Below, one piece after another: positions 54,401 through 64,000 of a DNA stretch of 64,000 bases (within the stretch, counting starts at the first letter, position 1; every line of letters starts with the position of its first letter). A program made the position numbers and the translations under genes. Origin of the DNA: Azolla caroliniana (lineage: Eukaryota; Polypodiophyta). The notes under the pieces were generated by a model, which did no database searches, was not told the DNA's origin, and was given only the letters and a program-made list of their open reading frames with translations. The DNA lies in the NCBI GenBank assembly GCA_043228905.1, contig JBHGNT010000020.1:4960001-5024000 (forward strand), given 5' to 3'.

Positions 54401-57400
54401 TGATTGCAAAAGGTTGATACCTGACGTATTGTCATTGAGCTCATAAGTAGTGGGCGATGTACCCTTTCTGATGTCTGAATACACGACTCATGTCAGTTGA
54501 GTGGTACAAATTCCCAAACCTTATTGACACAGAAAAACTGATGAGTAATTGATAAAATCTGCCGTGAACCAAAGCTAAAGCTTCCTTTTCATTTGTTTCT
54601 TTTGCATCAGTAAAAGATCTCGTTTGGTAATATTGGAGGTCAACAGCCTTTGAACTTATAGAAGAGCCCCTTATATGAAGCTGAAGCCAACCTGCGTCAA
54701 CATAGAACTAGAGAAGGAGTGGGTGGTCGTTTGGGCAAAGGCAAGGGAAAGGTGATTGAGTGGTGGAAGGGTAAAACATGAGCATGCTGGCAACTGTTGT
54801 AGAGTATCATGCATTTATCCCTTAACATAACTTATTTGGGAAAAACTTTGAAATACCCTTATGATTTTCTTCATTTTCCCCCAAATCCCCTTGGTCAAGT
54901 AGCACACATGTTTACTCAAGATGGGGGCTGACCAAAGGTTTCTTTGTTGTAGTAAAGAAAAACTTGGGACTATTTTGGAGTTTTTCCAATATATTCAGTT
55001 GACAGTATTGCTTGATGAGTTGGAAGATGATGATGACATGTGCATCAAGTTTAGTCAAATAGAAGGTTTTGTGGTTTTCAATGATAAGAGCATGCACGGT
55101 ACGTGATCTCTTTGTGTCCTACAAGTTCTATGGCCTTTTATGACCATCAAACTTGTCATGTATAGATGTGGATAAGTATTAATGATAAAGGAAGCTAAAA
55201 CACCCATGGATATGGAAACATAGTGTGCATGGGATGTAGTGTATTGGTATCTTGGGTTTCTAGAAGATAAAGAACTTGAACAGATTATAATGATATTTAA
55301 AGTTCAAAACACAAAAAGCATTAAGCGTTCAATTCTTTACTGAAATCATTGCAGCAAAAGAAATTATACCTCGTTAACCTGAAAGTAAGTTCCATTTAAT
55401 GGAAAGCTTCCACGCATTGCTGTTCTGCATGGAATCTGTCAAATGGTTAACAATCAATGACATGATGTGGATGCTGGTCAAGTGAGCATGATCACTTGAC
55501 TTATGCACATAAGAACATTCATTCAGATGTACTCACTAATAAGGTGCCTGAAACTACTTCCTCAGCTGTAAATGCTTCTGCAATTGCAGGGAATGGTTAG
55601 TGTGTGGTCGTCACACCATATTTAAAGTTTCAGGTTAACAATAAGCTACGTTAATCTTTATGCTGTAAATGTTTCTGTACGAATTCCCCAAATAGAACTA
55701 CATTTATGAGATGTGGATAAACCTGGACTCCAAATTGCTAGGAGATATGGAGAAGGATCGTCCCTTTCACGAGCAGTAAACTGCCCATATTATGAATTTT
55801 TTCAAAAGCTAATTAGATAATTCTTAGAATTATTTGGAAAATCTACTCTTGCTAACATTGTGTTTACTATACAAATTTCATATCTGCAAGGCAAAGGAGA
55901 ATTATCATCTAGTAGAAATCTACCTTTTCTAACAACAAGTGATTATCAGGAAGTTCATACCTGTGGTCAAAAAGAAAATTAATATATATATTAGAGTATT
56001 GGAATGGCAATCTCATTATAAATTCAAAATTCAAAATTTCATTAGCATACACATAATGGATTGTTCGAAGTCGATTAATATTCTTCAATTTTGGAGCTGG
56101 AAGATGTGTGCCTGATGGCAGTGGAACAATAGCACTGTGTGCTTCTTTGACATCATCCAATGCTTCCTCGGTGGTGTTCACGTCTTTGTTCTCTGTTCCA
56201 TAATTTTTAGTAATTTTGACTGGAGGTTGTACATGGGGAATAGGAAAATGAACTTGCACTGACTGGTGGCTGGAGCTCTCTACGACAAGCTTCTTTGACG
56301 TTACACTGTTCATGATACTTTTCTCATCCTTCCCGTCATGGCAAAATGTATCAGCTTTATAATAGTTAGTCTTAGAATGCATTGACGAATGGAAGACAGT
56401 GTGCCCTTGTTTATCTGTTTCGTTAGTGAAGCTAATATTATCTGTCTTAGTATTCTCATTTTCTCTTGTAACGTTTCCTGCTTTTAACAAATCATCTGTA
56501 AAGTCTTCTAAATTGTCATAGATAAATGGAAAGTCCTCAATATCTCCAACCTCATGTTCATTTGTTTGCTCAGGTGATGCAGGTTCTTCAACAAAGAAGA
56601 TATGATCATCTGAATGTGAACTCATTGTATTGCAAGATACTTCATAAATAGATGGCTCCTTGCTGAGATTTTGCTCTAGATACTGTCCGTTTGCAGAGTG
56701 TATTAACAATATATTGCCACATCTGTTCCTATGCGCAGCATCTAAAGGTGAGTGTGTATCCATGTCTTCATTGTTGTCTGGTGCCGTTAAAAGAGGCTTT
56801 GCACTGCCCAATAATTTCATGATTAACTTGACTTCATAAGCATGCTATTCATTATAGAAGCTGAATGATGCATTTACAAAGACAGCTCTTTAGATGAGAG
56901 CCAGTAATTCACATGTTTGGATAAACTTATTGGTCTCTAACCTTGCGTAAGCACTTGCAAAATGCTTGCACTCTGTTTTCATTGGACATGCATTACAGTT
57001 TGGTTTACTCTTTGTGCAAAAAACCTACATCCAATCAGACAGTTTAAATATCTGTACAGTAATTTTGCAGAATGGAAAGAATTCGTCATTTCTTTTTATG
57101 TTATTAGTGCAACATGCTGTTTATTAATTGCGGAATGGTTAGGTTAGGATGGATAGAAAGATGCATTTAGAGAGACCTTGCCAAAAGTTATTAGTTGATA
57201 GTGAAATTCATACCTGCAAAATAGCAACATTAGTTCTTATAATTATATATGAAATACCAATGCCAAATTAGAGAATCACGAATTTTATTTTATTTTTCCA
57301 GAAGAAAGTCAAGGTAATGTACAAAGTCTTCTGGTCTAGAGTACAAAGGCGTGGCCATAAGTACTTTTGGATAGTTTCTTGAACAGGATACCTGCAAATT

Positions 57401-60400
57401 AGAAAATATGTCATGGGGAGGTTCAAAAGAGAAATAAAGCTTACAATTGCCAAAGAAGGTACAAATGGGAACGGAACAACGGAAATTGTGACAAAAAAAA
57501 CCATGAGGGACCCAAAGATTGGCCTTGGCCCATTGATAGAGGTTCCTTAATATTGTTTGAGAACTTTAGAAGTTAACTACTTTTTCATGTTTTCGATATC
57601 TTTATGCATTAACCTACCAGCATGCACAAAATGTTCCAGAACTCAAAAGACTGAAAACCGTGATTTCTCTTGACAGCAGAAACCTTAATTTTTTCCAGTT
57701 GTAGAAACAGTAATCCCTAATAATATCAAACAGAGTGTAGAGTTGAAATCTATCAGCTGCACATATACATTTTCTAGGGGTCTTAATTGTTGTATTGTTT
57801 GTGTATTGATACTAATTGGTCTTGTGCTCTTTAAATCTGGATGAAAATAAAGACAGGAGTGTCTGAAGGATACTTCTCTAACATTCTCTGACATGAGACT
57901 ACCATGTTTTATAACAGTATTTATGTGATACAGGTTGTAAGAGTAGCTGGTAGAACATAGTTTTGGAAGTTCATGGGCTGTGGGCTCTGTGACTATGTAC
58001 CTTTGTGTTTAAATCACTTGATTTTCTGCAGCAATATTGCGTCTCTGTTGTGAACAGATTGTTTCTGTCTATCAGTATTATGCTAGTTGTGAATAAGTGT
58101 TACCAGTTCCAAATGGTAACTACACATTCCTAACTATCATAAAGTTCTTATCCAAGTACACCCAAGTTATTATAATAAATACATATTAATCATGGAAGAT
58201 TCTCAAAGGATTTATACTCACATCTCAAGAAGATGTAATTGAAGTTCTTCGGGTAATGGTTCAATGGGCACCCAGCCAAGCCTTACACATATCCGTCCAA
58301 CATTTACATCGACCTGATTTTAACATGCTAAAGTATTATTATCATTATTCAGAGTTCCCTACATTAAGTAAAAAAAATGCATAATTGTAGTAGAGCTATC
58401 CCAGGAAGGAAACTTTGAATTGCCTACTGGGAAAGCAACATGATGAAGTGTGAGCAGGCGGATGCATTCCACACTCTTCACTCCAAGGCCATGTATGCTC
58501 ATTAGGTATGCCCTGGCGAATGTGCAAAACTTAGTCACAAAAAAAAAACAGGAACTTTTTTAGGAGTAGTCACAAAATTTTCAGTTCTAATTACTTAGCA
58601 TCTTCTGGTGTAAGTTTTCTTAGCCACTCTAGATCAATACTGCCATGCTCATGGTGAACTGTCTTCAGGAAAGCCTGCAATACTAATACTACTCAAGATA
58701 AAACTACAGAGAAACCATGATGAATTAGGATATACTAGATCATAAATGATACATATAGAATCATATATACCTTAATTCTCCCACTCAAGACATGATGCAT
58801 TCCACGTTCTTTTATAGTATCTGCCAATTCTTCAACCTTTGCATAGTGAACAGCTTCCCAGTTTACTGAATCTTTGTGTTTTTCTTCTCTTAAACTTTCT
58901 TTGTATGCAAGGTCCATTTCATCATGAAGGCCCAGAGTTTTTTTCCTCATTGGTTCCCAGTCTTGTTTATGATTCTTTTTTCGCCCATTTTGATTCTCTT
59001 CAAAGTGAGCTCTTTCCATACCGGTAATCAGAGGAACTCTTCTTTTCTTGCCCAGTAATGAAGGTGATGAATTTATACTTTCTGCAGTATTTTCAGGCTC
59101 CTGAAATTGGTGGTTTTGGATCTGGTTTCCATCTTCAGGAACTGTCACTAATGCTCCTTTCTCAACTGCTGGCATTTTATGGGGTTTTTCTTTGAGGGGT
59201 CCTTGTTGGATGTTTACACTGTGAAGTGATTCAGATTGTTCCCAGTTATTTTTGTCTATTAGGCTCATTGACTGCAGTGGATAATGATGATTGAGATTTT
59301 TTTCAGAAGTAGCATGTTTAAGGATGTTGGGGTCCTTAAAAAGACGTTTGCGAGCATGGCTTTTGCCATAGACTTCATGTCGCTGGCAACCTGTTTGCCA
59401 ACCTTCCCCTACCATGCCTTCAACATCTTTACAATAATTGTCAATATCACTGTCTTTTATATTCATGGAATTTTGTGTTGTAATTTCTCCATCCTTTATA
59501 TCACATTGATTGTTGTTATTAGATAACCCACTCTGCACTACTCCAGAATAATTCATTTCATCCAGTGGCAATTCACAATCTGAGTTAATACATCTATTAT
59601 CGAATGACCCTGTGGAAATGCAAATTCCAGCAGTTTTATCCTGATCAGTCTCACTAGTCACCATCTCTGTTGGTGAGAGGCAGATGTTCTGCAAATATTT
59701 TTGCTTGTGATGTGAATCTGCAATTGAGTCTGTTAGAAACCGGTTTCCATTTAGGTAACCAGAGATTTCTTGTAAATCCCTGTATTCCTTGGTTGGTTGT
59801 GAGTCCAGACTAAATTTGTTGCCATCTGTTACATAAGCATCACAAGCAATTTGTTACTAATGATATAAGAAGATTTGTTTTAATAAACAATCATTATATG
59901 CTAAGTAGAAGACTTCACATAGACTATCATGAATTATAGCCCAGTTAACAGCCCCCTTCATGTGATAAGTTTTGGTCATCATATACCTGTACTGAGGAAG
60001 GCATCAGAGATTCTTTGTAAATCCTCATCCACCACTGTCTTAGGATCTCCAATTAACATCTGATGCATCACTCCATCACTATGAAATGATTTTTCAGTGG
60101 TTGCCTTTACACAATCGTTGGCAACAAAAACGCCCTTTTTGTGAGGGGTTTCTCCTATTGTGACATGAGGTGTCAGCTTATCCTCTATGTCCTGTTGCAT
60201 CTCACAACACGGTGTAATGATTGCCTGCAGAGATGCTTCTTCTTTATCTTTTCTTTTTATGGCTGGGTAACGTGATGCCACAGACATAAATGCTGAACTG
60301 CAATAATGCAGAAATAACCATTGAACAAGAAGCAATTTTGGATTAAGGAATGGGTGAGGAGTATGTGTACCTTGATAGATGATCAGAGACATTTTGTGTC

Positions 60401-62929
60401 AGAAATGCTCCAACCACGGAATCCACAATTGATCCTTCCCAAGGTGAAAAGCGTCTGTGACCTGTACACAAAAGGCTCTTACCTTAGGAGTACTTATCAA
60501 AGTACTAAAATTCCTCAGTTTTGCATGATTTATTACTGTCTTTAATGTTAAATATAGAAAATTCTACACAGCACAAATTTTGGTGGAGGATTTCTAAGTT
60601 ATAGCAAACCTTGGACAATCTGCATTCGTTGAATGAATAACTCAACCCTTTCCTTCATCATGCCTCTCTCCTTTTCCCAGTATTGGTGGTCTTCAAACTC
60701 CTGTGGTATACCACCCAGTGCAAGGTGAGGCCATATCCTTTCGTTTTCAACGTCCATTTGAACTTTTGCTCTTAGTTTAGTTGATGTTTTTGCTGATTTG
60801 GCTAGAATCATCTCTCTTTTGTGGTCATAAATGACTAATTGCGAATTACTGTCTGTCTCCTGTGCCAGGAACAGTTGCGTAGAATGTTTCTCAATAAAAG
60901 ATGATTTATTTGTGCTCTTATATAAAGGCGCAGTGGTATGCGTGCTACTTTGATCATTGGTTTCCATTGACTCTTTTTCAAGCTTGTTACTAATTGAGGC
61001 AGGTACAATTGCATACATAGTGTGTAAGTCAAGCTTATTATTGTCCATGATCACAGCTGTGTGGTTTGGTAAGGCATGTAAGGAAAAGTCACAATCCTCT
61101 CTGGGATTGGTTATACTAACATTCATTATGGATGTATGGTTTTCTTTGCCAAATCGTTTTAGCGAATCACAAAATCCAAGCTTACTGTTACTTGTAGGTT
61201 CTCTGTCTTGTTGAACCATACTCTCTTCTGTAGTCGAGATGCTGAGTTGGTTCATTGAATGACACAATCCAGGTATGGTTCCCATCAATTGCCTATTTTG
61301 CTGAATCCTATTTGCTGCCCATTTTGCAATTGACCTTATTCTTGTATTGGAAGTTCGTTTCTTCCTAACAGAAAAGGATGTCTTCAGGATAGTATATTCT
61401 GTTATGGGTGATATATTCCCTTGCAAACCATTTCCTTTCTTAGGTTTGCCCTTTCTTTTCACTATATTGATGTCTCGTTTAACTCTGGGACGGTGCTTCT
61501 TTCTCTTTGTTTGACGATTATCCTTCGTATCGACTCTTCCTTTCTTGCTTCCTCCATGATTCATGCTTTCAGAAGTTTTATCATCATCAGTTGCAGCCTT
61601 CAGCAAACATCCAACCTCTTGTAAAGTTTCTGAAGCTGTCCTGGATGTTCTAGTTCCATCAGATGCTTTGCTATTTAATTTGTCAATGGTTGCAGACTTT
61701 ACTGAGCAAATACAAGACAATTCATAGTCCGCTGGATAGTTTTGTGAAGAAGCAGAAATTTCTGATACAAAAAGACACAGTTAGTGTTTTCAGATAACAG
61801 GATAAAATGTAGATACAATTGCAGTTCTGTATCGTTTGACACCCCAGAGTAATTGACATTTCATATCAAAATAGTTCTGCATTTGATATTTCATGCTGAT
61901 CGGGATGTGAATATAGAAAAGTCATTGCCACAAGTTCTGAGGTGTATGTTGATAACTCAGCAGAAACCCCCAGTCACTAAAATGCCGGGTAAAGTTTGTT
62001 ACTTGCTGATTGGACATATTAATCAAAGGAGGGAAGTTTGTAGTGTTTCCTGATAGTTTCTACAGAATTTATAAAATGTTTGAGGTATTTTCTCATAATT
62101 TCCTATTATTTCATGTATGGGAAGAAAATCCATCACATAACTTACTTGTGCTCATAATGTCAGATGGAGGTACAACTTCATATAGCTGACTTGCATTGAT
62201 GATGTCAGGTTCAGGTTCTGTTACAGAGGAAGAGGCACTCCTGGCCGATAAATCTTCTTGCAAGTTGTCATGCATACATTTGTGCTCTGGCAGTTTCATC
62301 TTTTCATAACTATGCTGCAATTTTTTTCGAATTTTACTATTACATGTCGTCAATTGTTGCATGCTCGAAAACTGGGATTGAGATAATACCAAGAGCTTAT
62401 GATGACCTTTGTGTTTTCTGGAATTGAAATTAGTTGACTGGCCAAGGGTATTGATACTCACAAATGTTATGATTGACTTTGGCTTTGTATTTCTACGCTG
62501 TCTCTGTGGATAGATTCTAAGTCTTTTGTGACCCCAAGTTGGAAACTCCAACTGCCTTTTTACTATAATACCATGGGGTTGCAGTGTGTCTGGTGCTGCT
62601 CTGCCCTTCAATTTATATTGTAACAGCACTTCATCTCTGTAATGACCATTCTCATTCTCATGATCAATATCAATGTTCTTATTGCTGCTTTGATTATCAT
62701 AGTCAACATCATTGTTTTCAGTTATATTATCTTTGTATTTGTGAACCATATTACTTAGGGTTACACGATACCCCTTGACTTCTCCACAAACTTCTTTATA
62801 TCTTATACGGAATCCTTTATTCATGATGCGATTGGAATGACGAGCCCTGTTCTTCTGATGCTTGGTCTGAAGATTGTCAGGTTCATAGTCTTCATCAGAG
62901 AGGTACTTATTATTATAACCTCTAGGCCT
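48377..62929 (-). CDS. DML: DEMETER/ROS1-like 5-methylcytosine DNA glycosylase
   Basis: Excises 5-methylcytosine in active DNA demethylation (family knowledge). Exons, high to low: 62,929-62,146; 61,761-60,610; 60,461-60,371; 60,297-59,987; 59,825-58,771; 58,674-58,595; 58,512-58,428; 58,313-58,222; 57,391-57,323; 57,213-57,177; 57,024-56,942; 56,803-56,051; 55,960-55,924; 55,780-55,723; 55,577-55,537; 55,435-55,370; 49,818-49,704; 48,492-48,377. All junctions are in phase, about 1,675 codons. Basic region KRKKHRPRVKR; glycosylase from RRFSPWEGSIVDSVVGAFLT; hairpin HGLGVKSVEC with catalytic Lys; VDVNVGRI with catalytic Asp; cluster CTKSKPNCNACPMKTEC (CX6CX2CX5C). C-terminal RRM-like part IPCRTAMRGSFPLNGTYFQ ... 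GYVCVRGFDRKTRSPKPL. No CXXC segment between AIWSPG and GTLL; a short segment before GYVCVRGF is not found. The first exon(s) are unknown. Confidence 0.93.
48780..49150 (-). pseudogene. Degraded LINE 3' end in a DEMETER-like intron
   Basis: The complement matches 45,545-45,915 of the LINE: GAGTCTGAGAATCGCACTTT against GAGTCTGAGCATCACACTTT, AGAATGTTCCGCCTTTGATC, CTTGAATATTGAGAGTC, and the terminal AGGTCATATGTTTGACCTCC-GAAGATGATAATA then TCTATCTA. Older and more decayed than the other copy. Confidence 0.8.
49609..49740. repeat. Tandem duplication of the end of the 49,704-49,818 exon
   Basis: 49,609-49,664 resembles 49,685-49,740 (GCATAAGAAC-TTTGGAAATATTT-TTA-AGATGAT). The lower copy repeats the exon end and its donor site inside the following intron. 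Confidence 0.8.
50565..51205. repeat. 169-bp minisatellite, about 3.7 copies
   Basis: Anchor GGACTTTATATTTGTGT recurs at about 50,572, 50,741, 50,910 and 51,036. The third unit lacks about 43 bp. Units share AAGAGTTATATGGACTCC and TTCTGGTCATAATAAGAGGG. Confidence 0.93.
51582..51690. repeat. Short tandem duplication (about 55 bp, two copies)
   Basis: GAAGAAGGAATAAATATATA ... AAAACCACATAAATATATTG occurs twice in a row, followed by a GGAAA run. Confidence 0.85.
53250..53480 (+). pseudogene. LINE reverse transcriptase fragment
   Basis: Decayed plus-strand reading with FFVDFFKAFDIMP then WLMQCLLVLGV, matching YSCFVDFKKVFDMVPCEHLW of the LINE at 43,003. Stops and shifts on both sides. Confidence 0.6.
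53748..54185. repeat. 219-bp tandem duplication
   Basis: Two copies starting CAACAATATTTTGTCG (53,748 and 53,967), over 90% alike by eye, both ending with GTTATCAAAGATGAG. Confidence 0.9.
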
Positions 62930-63074
62930 CTGCTTTCAGAACCCGATATATATTTAGAAAATGAACTAAATTATCTGTAGGTTTGAATTGAAGTTGTGCA
63001 ACTTGTTCTTGTTGAAAGCAGGCCAAGCTGATGAGAATATGTACTAGATTACTTGTGAAATATACAAAATTTAC

Positions 63075-63171
63075 CTTTTGATTCCTCATTTTTAAAGCAT
63101 TGATTTATCAGAGGTGTACAACTTATATGTGGGCCGTATTGATGCCTTTGCTGTTGAAAGAATGCAACCTG
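63075..63171 (-). other. Candidate upstream exon of the DEMETER-like gene
   Basis: Flanked by acceptor TTCACAG and donor GTAAAT on the minus strand; one frame is open (VAFFQQQRHQYGPHISCTPL). Its end phase does not match the 62,929 exon, so a further small exon, another acceptor or a non-coding role is needed. Confidence 0.35.
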
Positions 63172-63842
63172 TGAAGGAAAATGAACTAAAAGGTTAATTA
63201 AGAATTCAGACGAATATTTAACTCTGTAAGATTCAGTATAGTTTGTCAATCTAGCAGAGCAAGAACATTGTTTGTACAACTGATGTCTGCCACTGAAAGA
63301 AAGCAAGGCAATGTGAAGAATGAACTAGAATTGGGTGATACTTTGCAAATTGTGTAGATTGTGTAATTGATATAGAAAGAAGGCCAAAATAGATGAGGCT
63401 ACGTGCGCTTAAAGGCTTGAATTAAGAGATGTTTCCGAAAAAATAATCAGTCTTAATTTCCTTCTGTTTAAACCTTCATTTTTATAGAGTTAAAACACTG
63501 TTCGTTCTGTACATATGAATGTTCACTAGGGTTAAGTCGTGTATTTAATGACGTTAAGTGTTAAATTTCAGGATGAGAAATAATTCATTTAGAAAGTCCA
63601 AATTTGGAAGGATCAAAGAATACAAAATCATGTCCCAAAAACCCATGGAATAATGACAGGAAAACAGACATGCATATATGTATTTCCCTTAAATCATGGC
63701 AAGAAATTCTGCTTGAGAGCCATTAGAGAGTAGCAAAAATATGCTTTGCTAATTAATGCAGGTAAGAGAACAGCATGTACAGGAGGAACAGAGGAAGATG
63801 AGTTGGGTTGCGTTGGTTCTGGTTGTACATAGTGTGTTTTAG

Positions 63843-63884
<42 letters not shown>

Positions 63885-64000
63885 GGCTGTTGTTGAGGAC
63901 ACGGAAAAAGAGGGTTCTTGAGGTGAGCACACTCACACTGCATTAATAAAAGCAAGAAAACACAAACCAGGAGCATAAACAAATTTGTTTGAATTTAGTT
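63172..64000. other. 5' part of the gene or upstream DNA, no exon confirmed
   Basis: A/T-rich, probably introns, leader or promoter of the DEMETER-like gene. No start codon in a supported exon was found, so the protein may begin beyond the window. Confidence 0.4.
63843..63884. repeat. (TAG)n microsatellite
   Basis: About fourteen units; read on the minus strand it gives a spurious poly-threonine frame. Confidence 0.95.

Larger units (their letters stand above)
49819..55369 (-). other. 5.55-kb intron of the DEMETER-like gene
   Basis: Lies between exons encoding FQVNE and VFADHESS, which are adjacent in the protein. It contains minisatellites (50,565-51,205; 51,582-51,690; 53,748-54,185) and a LINE fragment (53,250-53,480). 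52,120-52,980 and 54,600-55,110 hold unassigned sequence with short open frames but no recognised domain. Confidence 0.8.

Noticed and set aside
54921-55106. 61-codon frame with an acidic stretch
   Set aside because: No splice sites in phase with the DEMETER-like exons and wrong strand; no domain.
63694-63936. Thr-rich protein at the right edge
   Set aside because: Comes from the TAG microsatellite read on the minus strand.
1-64000. tRNA, rRNA, riboswitch or bacterial operon
   Set aside because: None seen on either strand; gene structure is eukaryotic throughout.

Overview
The window is nuclear DNA of a land plant. It has split genes with GT-AG introns, a Rab6/RABH1-type GTPase, a DEMETER-family 5-methylcytosine DNA glycosylase (a family typical of plants), and about 43 kb of mostly degraded retrotransposons between them. 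The LINE and one Ty3/gypsy family look unlike common flowering-plant elements, so a fern or other non-flowering vascular plant is possible, but that is a weak inference. No tRNA, rRNA, CRISPR array or bacterial-type operon was seen.

Layout. 1-477: last two coding exons of the Rab gene (+). 478-2,586: no gene; one stretch resembles an LTR. 2,587-4,049: remnant of a Copia element (C1, -). 4,050-9,439: element H (-), an old Ty3/gypsy copy whose 3' LTR sits in C1's LTR; it keeps the pol end and a 1,000-codon extra ORF, and is itself interrupted by a solo LTR (8,443-9,237). 9,440-15,105: Copia A (-), with both LTRs. 15,124-15,410: second fragment of an H-like integrase.

15,411-37,848 is a four-level nest. 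Copia C2 (-) was hit by Copia B (+), B by gypsy F (-), and F by gypsy G (+, 18,296-28,448). G is complete and very young: its LTRs differ at one base. Only the right arms of C2, B and F survive with confidence; the left side is cut at about 15,410. 37,849-42,998: remains of Copia D with a clean solo LTR, a G-like gag remnant (I) with its 5' LTR, and Copia E. 43,003-45,900: LINE reverse transcriptase split by a solo LTR. 45,900-48,376: simple repeats.

48,377-62,929 (-): a DEMETER-like gene, 18 recognised exons whose splice phases all fit. It has an intact helix-hairpin-helix glycosylase and 4Fe-4S cluster, a 5.5-kb repeat-filled intron, and a divergent C-terminal end: no CXXC segment, a short RRM-domain segment not found, and a tail reshaped by a tandem duplication.

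The best candidate for something new is the G/H lineage: a Ty3/gypsy family with a second large ORF downstream of pol (N-terminal globular part plus long coiled coil) of nearly equal length in a young and an old copy, a 3' LTR border with no purine-rich tract, three gag zinc knuckles, an Arg/Asp-rich tandem repeat and an in-frame duplication in the integrase.
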